Shown piece by piece: positions 1 to 12,798 of a DNA stretch of 64,000 nucleotides. The notes under the pieces are model-generated. The model searched no databases and was not told the DNA's origin. It saw only the letters and a list, made by a program, of their open reading frames with translations. The position numbers were made by a program, and so were the translations under genes. Numbering within the stretch: the stretch's first letter is position 1; every line of letters begins with the position of its first letter. Origin of the DNA: Crossaster papposus (Eukaryota; Echinodermata; Asteroidea; Velatida; Solasteridae); the NCBI GenBank assembly GCA_037893245.1, contig JBAIAA010000410.1, positions 310,001-374,000 on the forward strand, read 5' to 3'.

Positions 1-1322
1 AGCGGTTGGAAGGCAAAGCCAGGCCCTGCTGCCTAATAATTACTATAGTCTAGTAGTAGTAGTAGTAGTGGTTAAAAAGAGGACGTGGTTTGGATCTTGT
101 GACGTCCATCAAATGATGGCCTGACCAGTGGGCCGCATCGTTTTCCCATCACGTCCATAATTTGCTTGCATCGATTTGTGGGAAAGCACTCCCATCCCGC
201 TGTATATAAAAAGAAAGTCTGCCTGCTTTTTCTCCCGGGGGAGGCAGATCGCATTAGACAGCACACGTGTTCTCACAAGTAGCTTTTACCTTGCACTTGA
301 TGTTTATCTTCCATTAGCCAACCCGTATATACTCCAGCAATTCCACTACGTTTCGCGAGCACGCAGCGTGCATGCATGCACAGAAGTTCCATTTTTTTTT
401 TTTCAAATGTTTTTTTTTTTTCTGCTTCTCTTCGTCTCAAAAGAAAAATCGTCTCGAGAAGAAGGAGAAGAAAAAAATATGACGATAACATTATTCAAAA
501 TGGAAGAAAAGGCACCCCTTGAAGCTTTTTTTTTACCAATATAGCGCCTAGCCTGCAATCGGGAGTAATGGGGCGGAACCTGATTGAAAGGGAGTGCTAG
601 AGATATCCTGCGTTAGTTCTCTTGTCCATCAACCACAACCACTCTCTCCCCTCCGTTATCCATGCGCCTGCAATTACTCTCTCATTCAAATCGACTGTCT
701 TCCCGAACGAGATGGAGAGAGAGAGAGACCGGGAACATCCGAGGCGACCCAGTCCAACCACCCTTTGGGACTACATCGAATCGACTCTGTTAAAAGGGTC
801 GCTGTTGAGGGGAATTGTCCACCTAAGAGGGAAACTAAAGAAAAAAAAGGGACAGAGACGAGAGTGAGACGTACTGCATTACTGAAAGGAGTGGTGTTTT
901 TAGTGTATTGAAATAGGAATCAGACTTGAATTTGCAAGCGGTGTTTGCTTGACTCGTACTGTCGTATACAGCTCTGAACCTTTATTAAAGGTCGAAGCTT
1001 TTTGATTTTAGCATCCAAGTAGACGGGCTTAAAGTTATAGTATATTTCATTTGTCAGTTGTGCTTGTTTATTGTTTGAAGCAGCCAAAGTTCTCAAAATC
1101 GAAATAGTGGTGCTTGGCAACTATCCTGGCGAAGTTTTAGCTCTGCTTAATGCTGTATATTCCGAGAAAATAATATTCCCAGATTCTGATTATGAACCAA
1201 CTACATAATGACATCTTTCATTATTTTCTTCAAAAAAAACAGCATGCCAGAAGGAATAATTTCGAGTAAGTTTTGAACAATAATTTGTTTGGTTAGTTTT
1301 TTCTGTATAGTATACTATCCCT
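1..1322. other. No gene seen; LMO4 intron or upstream DNA
   Basis: Contains a TAG microsatellite (48-69), T-runs near 391-421 and a short GA repeat at 713-727. Open frames here are short and lack coding signs. Confidence 0.6.
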
Positions 1323-1671
1323 TTAAAGGTAGGATACACCATTGGTAATTGCTTGAATTATCATTAATGGGTAGACTTGGGGTTGTCTAACGTTTTACAA
1401 CCATGGATACCGAGAAAAGCACGAAAAGCAACGTTTGTTTTCAACCGGCGTCGAGCAGTTATTCCTATGTTATCTTTGTTTTTTCGCGATCGCCGTCCGG
1501 CGATCGCAAATTTTTCTTTATAAAAATCAATTTTTCGTAATAATTACAGGATATCTAGGGCAATCCTTTTGCTGGATGCCTACAATCATTATTTACTTTC
1601 AAATAAGTAAGATGTTTCTTAATGATTCGGTAGTAAATATTTTCGATATCTGCAAATGGTGTATCATATAT
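1323..1671 (+). mobile_element. Family A MITE, right end decayed
   Basis: Begins TTAAAGGTAGGATACACC. Contains the family's palindromic GCGATCGCCGTCCGGCGATCGC hairpin region (about 1486-1509) and the GCTGGATGCCTA segment. The right terminus has drifted. Confidence 0.85.
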
Positions 1672-1749
1672 TATACAACCGTATAATAACATCGGCTTTA
1701 TCTTTAATCAGAATTTAGAAGAAGAAGAAAAAAAAAAGTAATTTCTAAA

Positions 1750-2560
1750 ATGCATTAGTGGTGCGAGGCCTGGCTGTGACGTAGACGGAATTCGGTTTAA
1801 TAATTGACGGCGGCCCGAGCCCCCCTACAATAAGCTTAGTGTCAGAGAAGCTGAAGTGTGTTGCGGGCAAGCGAATGAGGTGGACGGGGTTTAATGGGAG
1901 TGAGTTGAAGCCGCGGGCTTCGGCGGCGTGCTGCCATGAGTAATGGAAGGTCGCATCTTCATCACATCACTAAAATTGAAGCACTATATACAGGGTGGTC
2001 GAAAAAACCCGAAACGACCTTAATGCAGTATCCTCCGACCAGAAAAACTAGTTTGAATGAACGGAGGAATCTTTCTAGAATTTTTTTTTTACCAAGATCA
2101 CCAGATTAAGTCAAGTAGTTTTTATTTTAGAGACCTTTTTTATGGTGTGAATCGAGGAATTTCTTTTTCCAACGGCTCTCATTGGTTTTGTACACGAATC
2201 TCAACCGAGGACGTTCTCGATTCTAACCCTAATACCAATTCACCTTCGTGTCGCCAGGAGTGTGTCCTCCATTTACACCATAAACAAACGCATGCATTCG
2301 TATATATTACAAGTGTATTCTTTCATTATACGTACTGTGGATCTGCGAACAAAACGTCCACAGGATGCGGAAAGAGGTTGGATACTGTACACGTCCGCAC
2401 TCCGTTTCGCCTTTTCCGAAAAAAATAAGAAGCTTTATAAATAGTGAAAAATGGGGTTAGGGTTATCTAGGGTAAACAAAAAGTGCAGCACCTGAAAGGC
2501 CCAGAATCAAAATTTGAGGTCGAATTTGTTTTTTTATGGACGCGATATAAATGAGTATTT
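1750..2560. other. Non-repetitive block, then repeat remnant
   Basis: 1765-1960 is GC-balanced single-copy sequence with TTTAATAATTGA and TTTAATGG homeobox-type sites, a possible conserved regulatory block. 2200-2560 shares TAGGGTTAT and AGGCCCAGAATC segments with 47400-47640, so it is an old repeat. Confidence 0.4.
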
Positions 2561-2575
2561 TAGCCAACGTTTTTC

Positions 2576-2972
2576 TTAAAGGGATTGTATACGTTTGGTA
2601 ATTACTCCAAAAATTAATGGCAATAAAAACCTACTTGGTAAGAAGTACAGCAGCTTTGGATAGTATAATGCATTTTTTGAAACTTTTCACTTCGAATTAC
2701 TGCGGTTATGGGAAAAGATATCACTTTTTATTCCCCAAAATATTTGAATCTGAGAAGCGTTACTGCAGTGACGTTTCTCAGAGTGTGTATTCCAATGCAG
2801 ATTATTCTTCCTGTGTGGACATAACCGCTCCAGATTTTTGGCAATATCTCAAAATCGCTACCACCTTTTGAAATGAAACTTTTACAGGTTAGTTTTATGG
2901 TGTATATCTATAACTATATAGGATTGAAACAAACAGTGGGTTCAAATTACCAAACGTATACGATCCCTTTAA
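2576..2972 (+). mobile_element. Family B MITE, full length
   Basis: About 397 bp, terminal inverted repeats TTAAAGGGATTGTATACG and the matching end. An internal short frame (MAIKTYLV...) recurs in every copy and is a by-product of the repeat, not a gene. Confidence 0.9.
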
Positions 2973-3109
2973 CTTCACGAATACAATGGAACGTCCACAG
3001 TACGTTATGGAAGGTACGACTGTGTGTGGATCTGTTTCGCATCAGGGATTCATCTTTTATCATTGATGAGTCGCATTAGGCGAAAAGCCCTGATTGTGCC
3101 ACAGATTAA

Positions 3110-3420
3110 TTTCAGTAGCATGTTTTTTGCTCCCTGAGACGGAAATGAAGTTAATTGACTTGACAAGTTGGTAGGTACCCACGCAGAAACCCCGTCATCA
3201 GGAGAAGTAACGGGCCGGGATGATCGGGCACGTTATAGACAAGACATTTGAAGGGCTAGATCATTGTGGAGTGGAATGCAATGGGTAATTTGGGCGTGCA
3301 AGGAGACATAATATGGTTTTAACCGACAGGTTTTAATCACCGAACGTGGCGATATTAAGGTCATAATGAGTTTAACAGATCACGGGCAAGTTCATTTAGA
3401 CCTAGACCTGTACGTACAGA
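3110..3420. promoter_or_regulatory. Candidate regulatory block in LMO4 intron
   Basis: Unique-looking sequence with GTTAATTGACTTGACAAG and GGGTAATTTGGG motifs, unlike the surrounding repeats. Suggested only by composition and homeobox-like sites. Confidence 0.25.
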
Positions 3421-3455
3421 TATAAACCAATCTCTATGGGCCAGTAGAGCGTGCA

Positions 3456-3703
3456 GGGGCCAATTTCACGGAGCTGCTAAGCACACAAATTTGCTTAGCA
3501 TGAAAATTTGTCCTTGGTAAAAACAAGGTTACAGACCAAATGTTCACGTGATCTTTATTGTTTTTGATTGATAATCAGCTGGTTTTTTGCTTAGCATAAA
3601 AAACACGTAGAATTTTGGCTGATAACTTGTTTTTAAATTAATGAGCAAGACGTTTTTGTGCTAAGCAAATTTTTGTGCTTAGCAGCTCCGTGAAATTGGC
3701 CGC
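3456..3703. mobile_element. R3 MITE, intact
   Basis: 248 bp with long inverted ends starting GGGGCCAATTTCACGGAGC and containing CTTAGCA repeats. This is the best reference copy of the family here. Confidence 0.9.
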
Positions 3704-4319
3704 AGGTCTCGCCGGGTTCACGTTCACTTCTAATGAGAACGTCGTGGCCTACCATACTCGTCTCCCGTGTTGGAATTAACACAATAGACACGATGCTGTC
3801 ATGCTTTTGTTTACATACGCTTTTTTATACGGAAGCCGGGTAGAAACAAGATCCGCTCAGCTCCCATAGGGAAGCGCACACATAATGTACAATGTGACGT
3901 CATAATGGCTGGGGTATATTTTGATTGATTAAAAAGAAGTTGAGGGCATTTTTTTTATTATAGTAATAAATTCGCAATATTTTCAATATGCTTCAATAAT
4001 AAATACGTTATAACTGTTTCTTTTTACGTACATAAAAAAAAATGTACAGGGTGCATTTATTACCCTTGATTGAATATATTATAAGCCTAGTTAGGACACA
4101 AAATAAATGCCCTTCCCTCCTTAAAAAAAACCGACAAAAAACAACCCCCACCCCCAAAAAAAACCAAAAAAAACAAAAAAACACGTTGATGTTACGCACG
4201 TTGTAGACCATTTACAGATTTTTGATCGTGTGAAGACTCTTTATATGGGGCCTTTTTCCAGTAATGCAAATGTCCACTTGATGTATCGTTCTGACCTCAG
4301 CAAACCACTTACGAACGAG

Positions 4320-4510
4320 AGTATAGACCAATTAGGCGGCAGCCATTTTGTTGCGGTGGGAACCACCAGGTTCGCGCGGCCGGACGCGTTAAGGTAGTAT
4401 ACGCACGCACTGCGCGCGAGATCCTTCCACCAATAGGGTTACCAAGATGCGCGCGCGCGTCGTCTGTTAGAACGCGTGCGGCGAGGACGTGCGCGTGACA
4501 TCACCGCAGT
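4320..4510. other. CpG-rich patch
   Basis: Dense CpG with GCGCGCGC runs, CCATTTTG and CCAATAGGG. It could be a promoter-like element; no exon is recognised beside it. The wider interval 3704-5540 otherwise shows nothing. Confidence 0.35.
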
Positions 4511-5540
4511 TTTTGCTTCTAATTTAATCGGGCGAATTCCTGTACAGTTTTAGAAAACGAGTTAAGAGGTTTCGTCTGTACCTTTCGTCTGTACCTTTGG
4601 TTAAGTTAGGTGATTCTCGACTAATAGTGTAAAATGAGGACTGCAAACTTACTTGGAATGTTTCATTTTTGTAGCGATCGTTTGAATGCGGTCTGTGCGT
4701 TTACTATACCCAGAATTTGGGGCCTGATATAGTACATGTAGTGCGCGTTTAACGGTTATTAAACATGTACTAGTATTGATGTTTGATTAGACACAAGTCT
4801 TTAAATGTTGTGTGTGGTCATCAGATAAGGACGAATAGTGTTTAGCCATTGGACATTGGTGTTTAGGAGTTAGACACGTGCGTTTAGCTTCTAAACATGT
4901 TTACAAACTGATAACAAGAAAATGTTTTACCCGTTAAACTGTTTTTAGAGTGTACATGACTTTGTGATACTATAGCTGAGTGTTAGTTGAAACTCAAACG
5001 AAGCATCCTTGCCAGTTCCCAATTCATCCAAAAAGGACCGAGAGACTCAAAACCTCAACCCGAAAATCCACATTTCTGAACAACATCTCCGTCAGAAAAT
5101 CCATATTAGGGCTTCATTAGGACCCGACTCCTTAAACATGCGCCCATAACCAGTTTGTTTTTCCAATCTTATTATTATTATTTTGTTTACCTCGATAGCG
5201 GTCGTTCCTAGTATTATGGCCTTTTTTTGGCCGTCAAGCCCCGTAATCTTCCCAGGCTGATGCGGCTTGAGGAGTTTCCGGCTCTTTGTGGTGTTTAGGT
5301 CTCGAAGTATTTACAGACTATAGGGGACCACCTGTCAGTGTGGAAGCCATACACCTGCCATAGTAATCCCGCGTATGATCGCTTTACATCGGAGAGAGAG
5401 ACAAACACCACTCTCATAAAACTATCGGCATTAGTATCACCGTTATACCTATACAGACAGCTGGGTATAGTGTGTACTGTGGTCGTATTCTTGTTTGGAA
5501 AAAAAAAATCATTTTGGAATGCATTTCATAGCTCTCACAA

Positions 5541-5774
5541 GCAGGGTTGTAGTCGAGTACCTGCAAGTCCGTTCACAAGTCCTTTCGTGAAGCCAGTCAC
5601 AAGTCCCTTCATAAAGGCAGTCACAAGTAACTGGATGAACAATGACAAAGGAATGCTTTTGTCAAAGCTGTTTTGAATAGTTTGTGATTTGAATTGGAAC
5701 TGAAGGACTTGTGATGGACTTGCAGGGACTTACAGGGACTTGTAGGGACTTGTGATGGACTCGGCTACATCCTG
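5541..5774. mobile_element. Foldback MITE with CAAGTCC repeats
   Basis: Same family as 14115-14350, opposite orientation, ends GCAGGGTTGTAGTCGAGT and GACTCGGCTACATCCTGC. Confidence 0.88.
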
Positions 5775-6075
5775 CTAACAAGCACAGGACTTTTTTTTGA
5801 ACAACTTAAAAGGTTTTATGAAAACTGTTGTAGATTCTTACTGACTGGATTGCCCTATAAAATATGCATATCAAGCAAAATCAAAGCTGCGAATGGCGGC
5901 CAGAGATTTACGTTAACCGGTGCTGCTTTCTCAGTGGTTGGGTTTCTTAGTAGGTTGGTATTTACTACATGTGGGCTTCAAAACCTTAGACGTTTCGAAG
6001 GAAATCGACTCGGTGCGTTTCTGTTGGTGCACAATATGATATAATTGTTCATTTGATGATGAAAGCATGACATTT

Positions 6076-6304
6076 CGCACACAATCATAGAGAGTATGCC
6101 ATTAGAAAGATCTTTGTCTATAGGGCCATTGCAGATTTGACCTTTGAAACAATATAGGTAGAATAACATACAATGGCAGCCATTTTGAAATTTAAAAAAG
6201 AATTGCTTGTTATTCTACCTATATTTTTTGAAAGTACAAATCTGCGATGACGTGGCCTTTCAGCCAAATATTCTTTTCATGGCATACTCTGATCATTGTG
6301 TGCA
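6076..6304. mobile_element. Foldback MITE
   Basis: Inverted ends GCACACAATCATAGAGAG and the complementary GATCATTGTGTGC, with a stem containing GGCATACTC. Paired with a related copy at 8540. Confidence 0.85.
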
Positions 6305-6928
6305 AAAAAAAATTAATTTATTTTTTCATTTTTTTTTTACTGATCTGCTTGACTGTAGTGAAACATGGATAGTTTGCAAAGCCTGTTTCATATGAATAAT
6401 AGGTTTTCCAAAAAAATAAAATCTATACAAAAAGTGTCCTGAATACCAGAAGGTAGAATTTAGTGATCTGCACGTATTGCACAGCTATTGGGGTAAGATA
6501 ATTTGACAACTGTTTTCTATTCGAAAAACAAAACCTGTTTGTACTGCATGTCACGACAGCTCATTGTTATTTCATAAGCTCTAAGCGAGAACTATACACC
6601 TACTTCCGAAGTTGCATTTAACAATATAGACCCCTGCACCGGCGAAGGCCTACGCCATTACTTCGAGTTATAAAATATTGATTTTTTTTTCTCTTTAAAG
6701 TCATCACATTCATGGTCTTGATAAATTACTTATTAGGTTGGATGCAATCGCGAGTGATCACCCATCGATCCGTCGTCATCGATTTTGGGCAGCAAAAGGA
6801 CACGACCTTGCGGCCATTCAATACTTCCAGGGATTGCCATTCGTATGTGCAGTCACGTTATTTTTGCACAGCCAGCCAGAAGGTCCCGAACTACTTAATA
6901 ATATACCATACCACTTTTAAAGTCGTGC

Positions 6929-7346
6929 TAAAGCCGTGTTCGCACTGGATAAACATTTTGGGTAACTTTACCATGACGCCGGGTAACATTCCAATGGGTT
7001 AATCTTCCCACCGTCCGCACTTGGATTTAATTGACGCGGGTAGAATTGCCGAGACCATGGGTAAACTAACCGTGAAAGGTCACTGGCTGATGTGACCTGT
7101 GGTCATTCGACCGGGTGATGGAAGATTTAACCGAGACGTCGCGTCCGCACTGGATTTTCTGGCTCGGTTAAACTGACCTGGTCAATCTTCCTGGGCACCT
7201 TTGGCTCGGTTAAACTACCCACGTGGCGTGGGTAAGTTACCTGTAAGGAAAGTTACCCAGGCTGTTCGCACTGGACTTGAAATGGGTAAGTTACCCATTG
7301 GCTCGGTTAGTTTGCCCAAATTAAGTCCAGTGCGAACAGGGCTTTA
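6929..7346. mobile_element. Foldback MITE with GTCCAGTGCGAAC ends
   Basis: Ends TAAAGCCGTGTTCGCACTGG and its complement; the interior is dense in GGTAAGTTACC and GGCTCGGTTAA short inverted motifs. 418 bp. Confidence 0.87.
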
Positions 7347-7824
7347 GACTACAGTTGCCAGGCATGCCCTGTTTGAATCCTTGCGCGTATTAAAATTGAC
7401 TACAGAGGTTTTCGAAACGTCGGCTTCATCTCCCGTGTGGTTTTCGAACCTTTCAAAGGCGCATGCACCAAATCAAACCTCGGTACATGTTGTATCGCTT
7501 GGTGTTCTTGAAGCTGAAAATAATGGACCCGTATATCGAGTCGGAGTTCACTAAATCTGGGGCCTGAAATCTGAAGCTCAGACCTAGAACGATGCCAAGG
7601 TTTCGAAATCACCTTGGTTCTTAATGAATACGGTCTTTATTGTCTTGTATTTGCACCAATATCTGGTTTATACCCAGTGCTCGTTCCCGTTTTGGTGTCT
7701 GTTTACAAACATCGACAACATTGGTATGAACTAAACAACAATTTGTTAACACCAAGTCTAAAACTAACCGTGCATACGCCACAAGAGGGTTGATATTTTG
7801 TGTATGACTTTTAGTGTCGTATTT

Positions 7825-8140
7825 TGCTGCGTTCCAATCGCGTCGTGTTTATCGTGTTCACCGTGAATTTCTCCATGTTCACGATTGGGTTGCACCCACC
7901 AAGACGCACGCGCACAGTCGAGTTAGTCGTGCGGTAAGGACATTCTTTATCGCGCAAGAACTCGTACGTGAACCAACACGCATGCGCGAGTATTTCATTC
8001 GTTTATATGAAGTCGTGAACATGGAGAACAACAAAAATCCACCTCGAGTTCACCACTGGTGAACACGAGTTACCAGGCGATTAGAACGCCATTATACGAC
8101 TCGTGAACTCGATAAACACGACGCGATTGGAACGCAGCAT
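7825..8140. mobile_element. Foldback MITE with GCGTTCCAATCGCG ends
   Basis: Ends TGCTGCGTTCCAATCGCGTC and its complement, about 30 bp of stem, CpG-rich interior with CACG/CGTG repeats. Confidence 0.87.
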
Positions 8141-8195
8141 TTAATAGTTTCTTGGTGTTATGTACTTTGTCTTAGTTTTGTTTATTTTTGACGTC

Positions 8196-8419
8196 TAAAG
8201 CCGCGTTCGCATTGGACTTAATATTGTCAAATGTTACGGTACGTGATTGTCAAAGTTCACGGTGTTAAATCCTCCGCTAGAAGCTTGGGCCTGTAGATCT
8301 TACTGTTGCGGAGGGTAAAATGGACAATTTGACAATGTTACCGCCTGTCCGCATTGGATTTAATTTGGTTAAGTTCTCCGTAGGTTTTACCAAAAAAAGT
8401 CCAATGCGAACGCGGCTTA
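8196..8419. mobile_element. Foldback MITE, relative of 6929
   Basis: Ends TAAAGCCGCGTTCGCATTGG and complement; 224 bp. Confidence 0.87.
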
Positions 8420-8539
8420 TACATGTAGAAATCCTCAAGTTCAGACACAAGCACAGGACGTCAACGTTCCAATAGTATAAGGCAGTGAGGCAGATTGGCG
8501 AAAACTGATCGTTCAATCAAAATGGTAAAAGCATGACAT

Positions 8540-8775
8540 TTGGCACACAATCGTAGTATGTCATGAGAAAGATAGTTGGTTATTTTATGGCCATCGCAGA
8601 TTTGTCTTTTGAAAAAAATATAGGTAAATTAACAAGCATTTATTTCTGTCAATTTTCAAAATGGCTGCTTGCATGCCGTTGCATGTTATTCTACCAATAT
8701 ATTTTGTTCAAACGGTCAAATCTGCGATGGCCCCTGTGTCCGAATACCTTTCTTATGACATACTCTGACTCTGTA
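8540..8775. mobile_element. Foldback MITE, relative of 6076
   Basis: Shares GCATGACATTTGGCACACAA, GCAGATTTG and the mirrored CAAATCTGCGATGGCC half. Confidence 0.83.
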
Positions 8776-8848
8776 TTTCATGCAGTTTATCACCAAGTGA
8801 ACCATAATATTCTGTCATAATACACCCATCATGCCTGACCATACAAGC

Positions 8849-9103
8849 TGGGCCCAATTTCTTGGCTCTGCTTACCGTTAGCGAAAAATCCCTGCTTACT
8901 ATAGCAGAAAATTCGGTGCTTACGGTAAACGTATTTCAAACGTTAGCGAGGAATTTTGGTATCTGAGCATGCGTACATCCCGTAACTAAGGATTCTGTGC
9001 TTACCGGGTGAGCAAATAATTTTTCTGCTACTGCGCGGTTAGCGGAAAATGGTGACCGTAAGCGAGGAATTCTGTGGTTAACAGAGCCATGAAATTGGGC
9101 CCT
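8849..9103. mobile_element. R3-related foldback element
   Basis: Inverted ends GGGCCCAATTTCTTGGCTCTG and its complement; the interior uses GCTTAC/GTAAGC rather than CTTAGC. About 255 bp. Confidence 0.85.
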
Positions 9104-9518
9104 GTTTGGTTATGATATTTGGAAACAAAACCGACTCGAAAAGAGTATTTGCGAAGTATCATCCATCCATTAAACAAAAATGCAATTTAAAAGAAATGTC
9201 TTAAATTTTCTGACTATTTTTTTTTTGTTATCTGCGAGACTGAAGGTGAATCTTAATAATAAACTGCCACTTCTTTTACTGAATTATTACGAACTCGCCG
9301 CGCGCTCGTAATACACGGTCCACCGCGGACATTGTGATTTTCTGACAGGTATATTGATTTCGCTTTTAAAGGTAGTATATGCTTTGCTCTATTTTTTCGA
9401 AAGTGGATGGGTTAATAAAGTCTTATGTTTATAGTGAATAATATGACGCTGACCTATTTTTTTAAGTTTTGTGTTTATAGATGCTATAGAAAAACCAATA
9501 AATTTAATATTGTTGTAG

Positions 9519-9604
9519 TAGTCTGGTTCCTTGACTTCCTTCAGGCGAAAACGGAGCAATTTATAGACGTCCGGGAATTATCAGGTTATGGGAAACCAGA
9601 CTAG
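9519..9604. mobile_element. Short AGTCTGGTTCC foldback element
   Basis: 86 bp with ends TAGTCTGGTTCC and GGAAACCAGACTAG. Related short copies lie at 20536-20597, 23697-23780 and 27985-28052. Confidence 0.8.
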
Positions 9605-9861
9605 TTGGTTGGCACCCATTCACGGGTGTGTGTAACACCAGTATTGCTAATGAAATGTGGTCTGACTAATTTGAATAAATTGGAGACAGTGCCGTGTAAA
9701 ATGTCGGGCAATCGTTGGAATTTGATAAAATTGTTGACTCTTGTTCTTGAAAACGACAGCACACCAGATGCTGTGATTTCACAGGATGATTGAGGCTAGT
9801 ATTCACTCACAGTATTTCATAATAATTCATTTTAATTTTATTTTGGCAAATGTGTATACTG

Positions 9862-10259
9862 GGGATCGTATACGTTTGGTAATTACTCCAAATATTTATG
9901 GCAATAAAAACTTAATTGGTAAGAAGTACAGCAGCTTTGGATAGTATAATGCATTTTTAGAAACTGTTTACTTCGAAGTACTGCGGTTATGGAAAAAGAT
10001 ATCACTTTTTATCCCCAACAATTTGAATCTGAGAAGCGTCGCTGCAGTGACGTTTCTCAGATTGTGTATTCCAATGCAGATTAATCTTCTTGCGTGGACA
10101 TAATATAACCGCTCCAGATTTTCGGCAATATCTCAAAATCGCTACTACCACTTTTTGAAATGACATTTGTACAGGTTAGTTTTATGGTATATATCTATAA
10201 CTATATAGGATTGAAACAAACAGTGGGTTCCAATTACCAAACGTATACAATCCCTTTAA
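9862..10259 (+). mobile_element. Family B MITE
   Basis: Near full-length copy; the left terminus is decayed (GGGGATCGTATACG without TTAAA) and the right end CCCTTTAA is intact. Confidence 0.88.
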
Positions 10260-10289
10260 ACGATACCGTTAATCAGACAAATCTGGCGC

Positions 10290-10580
10290 AATTTTCTGTG
10301 ACAGCAACTGTCTGATGCGGCCGTCATCCGTCATTCACCCGCCGCACCGTTTCTTAATATTACTTGGGTCCACGGCGCGCCGACTCCATAACTTGCCCCC
10401 TTTTGTCATCAATTACTTCCCCAGCTTTCGCATGCATCACTGTCACTACGCAAAATCTAATAAGTCCTCCCAGTTTTGGTTTAATATCCTTTAATTACAG
10501 TGTTGTCAAGTTAGTTCAGAGCCAAGGAAATGAAAATAGTATGACTGTGACTATTCCGAGACCGACCGACTCGGACGGTT
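10290..10580. promoter_or_regulatory. Candidate regulatory block in LMO4 intron
   Basis: Non-repetitive, balanced composition, with TGTCATCAATTACTTCC and TTTAATTACAG. It sits between two MITEs. No coding support. Confidence 0.25.
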
Positions 10581-10732
10581 TTTAATGTCGGGTCTAGTAC
10601 TTGCATTGCCGCAGTACACACTGCAGTTTAATATGGAATTAAATCGTACTGTGCTTTGTTATACCAGAATTGGGATTGTGTAGTCTGTCTGCGTCATTTT
10701 GTGTCATAAAATTTAGTACCTTTTAAAGGTAG

Positions 10733-11115
10733 GATACACCATAATGCAGATATCGAAAAAAATTACTACCGAATTAGTAAGAAATATATTACTCATCTGA
10801 AAGTAAATAATGATTCTAGGCATCCTGCAAAATGATTGCGCTATAGATGTCCTTTAATTATTCTGAAAAATATTATTTTATAAAGAAAAATTCGCGATCG
10901 CCGGACGGCGATGGCGAAAAAACACAAATAACATAAGAACAACTGCTCGACGCCGGTTGAAAACAAACGCTGTTTTTCGTGCTTTTCTCGGCATTCATGA
11001 TTGTAAAACTTCGGACAGGTTAGATAAACGATATTTACTATAAAATACAACCCTCCAAATTCATCCATTCATGAGTAATTCAAGCAATTACCAATGATGT
11101 ATCCTACCTTTTTAA
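10733..11115 (-). mobile_element. Family A MITE, full length
   Basis: Both TTAAAGGTAGGATACACC termini present with the central GATCGCCGGACGGCGAT hairpin. Confidence 0.9.
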
Positions 11116-11560
11116 CGGGGTGGGCGTTTTTTGTCAAGTTTTTCCTTTTGTTTGGCCTACGTTGATGGGTATTCTATAAATTTGGGGTCTAATTTCGGTG
11201 TCCCTGTTATCCGTCTTACACGAGTTTGTATATAAGACTGTGCAATTCAGGGCACATTCGGTAATGCAGTCTATCTCCAAGATTGATTCTGCAAAGCAAA
11301 GTATATACTTGCTAAACAAATTTCAACAATAGTGTGAAGTCGATTGATTAGAAAAGGATGGATGAGAAAATACACCGGCCAGATGTAACAAGGACACTAA
11401 ACATGGCACACTTTAGGACCCCGCACTTATTGAATGACCCTGATGCAATTTTGTTTTAGTTTCAACTTTTATTCATAATTGTAATCAATCAGATTTGATT
11501 GGCTTTGTTTTTACTGTGCAAAGGTCCGCTCAATTACGTAGGTACGAATCAGTGTTTGAC

Positions 11561-11562
<2 letters not shown>

Positions 11563-11586
<24 letters not shown>
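11563..11586. repeat. Poly-T tract
   Basis: 24 T in a row, followed by T- and G-rich sequence. No retrotransposon body recognised next to it. Confidence 0.9.
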
Positions 11587-11591
<5 letters not shown>

Positions 11592-11989
11592 TGTTTGGGT
11601 GTTTTTTTGGTTTTTTTAAGGGGGGTGGGGGGTTAAGAACAATTTTCAAGTTTTTGAATTAAAGACAAGTTTCTGCAGATTTAAGTCTATTGGGCATTGA
11701 CAACCACTGCAATATTTAATAAGTCGAAAAATTGTAAATTTCCTTCGCATAACAAAGTCTACGGAACTTGTACTTCCTTCAAAAACCAAATATTAAAGGT
11801 ATTTCGTCGGTTGCCTCCTCGAACTATTAATATCCTGCATGAAAAATACCTGCAGCGTGAACATCGAATTGACTTATTACATGCATTGTGTAAACGCAAA
11901 AAAAACCAAAAAAACGAGGAAGGTTATTATTAAATAGCTGATTGATAATTAAGCATGTTGTGTGGACCTTCGATGCCGTAATGAAAGGT

Positions 11990-12560
11990 TGCAGTAAATT
12001 GCTCGAGTCGGGGTCATGGAAAGCAATTACGTGGCAAACCTAATAGGACTAATTAAGGGGGAGCTTTCCACAAAGTGCCTTCTAATAAATTACTTTATTA
12101 TATATTGGTTTTAAAGGTTACAATATACGTTTGGGATTAATGGCACACACGCTTCAGTGTGGCGTGCAGTTCACACAAACGGGTAATAAATGAGAGGACT
12201 TTAATAATTATGTACCAGTTGGCGCTGGCGTAGGCTTTTCGCCCCCTTGCCTATACTCTTTTCTCGCAGTACACCCGCATGAAACTCATTAGTTTGTGTG
12301 TTTAGAATGAATGTTTTACCCTAATTGGGAAAACAAATTAACAGCGCCAGTGTGGCTTTTATTTTTGATTCATTCGGTATCAAGTTTTTACCGGTATTGA
12401 CCATCGCGTGTCTGAGTCATTCATCTTAATGACATTCGTCTAAATGCACGTTTTAAAGCGTAATTACGACGGCGCCTGTGGGCTCATGCATGCTAACAGG
12501 GGCATGAATACAATTAAGGGCACACTCATTTTTTTGTGATCAGAACGATGTTGGCAAATT
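11990..12560. promoter_or_regulatory. Candidate regulatory block in LMO4 intron
   Basis: Several homeobox-type cores (GCAATTACG, GGACTAATTAAGG, GCGTAATTACG, CAATTAAGGGC) in unique-looking sequence free of MITEs for about 1.6 kb. Confidence 0.3.
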
Positions 12561-12798
12561 GATCATGAGATTCGTGAATTCCTGTGTATAAACCGTATAC
12601 CGCCATGCAGTCCGTGGGATCAGTTTTGCCTTGTGAATGCTGACGTGACTATAGTGCATGCAGTGCTCGTTCAAAATGTGGAACGGGCGAATTTACAGTG
12701 ATCATCAAAGCACTTTGGCAAGTTTAATACTATACGCGTGAAAGGAACAGCGCCCTCGAGCAAAATAGAACCTATCTCATGTTCGGATCTGCACGCTT

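Noticed and set aside
2617..2871. ORFs starting MAIKTYLVRSTAALDS as a gene family
   Set aside because: The same frame recurs in family B copies (31.5 kb, 41.0 kb) with frameshifts between copies; it is repeat sequence without a start context or conserved protein.
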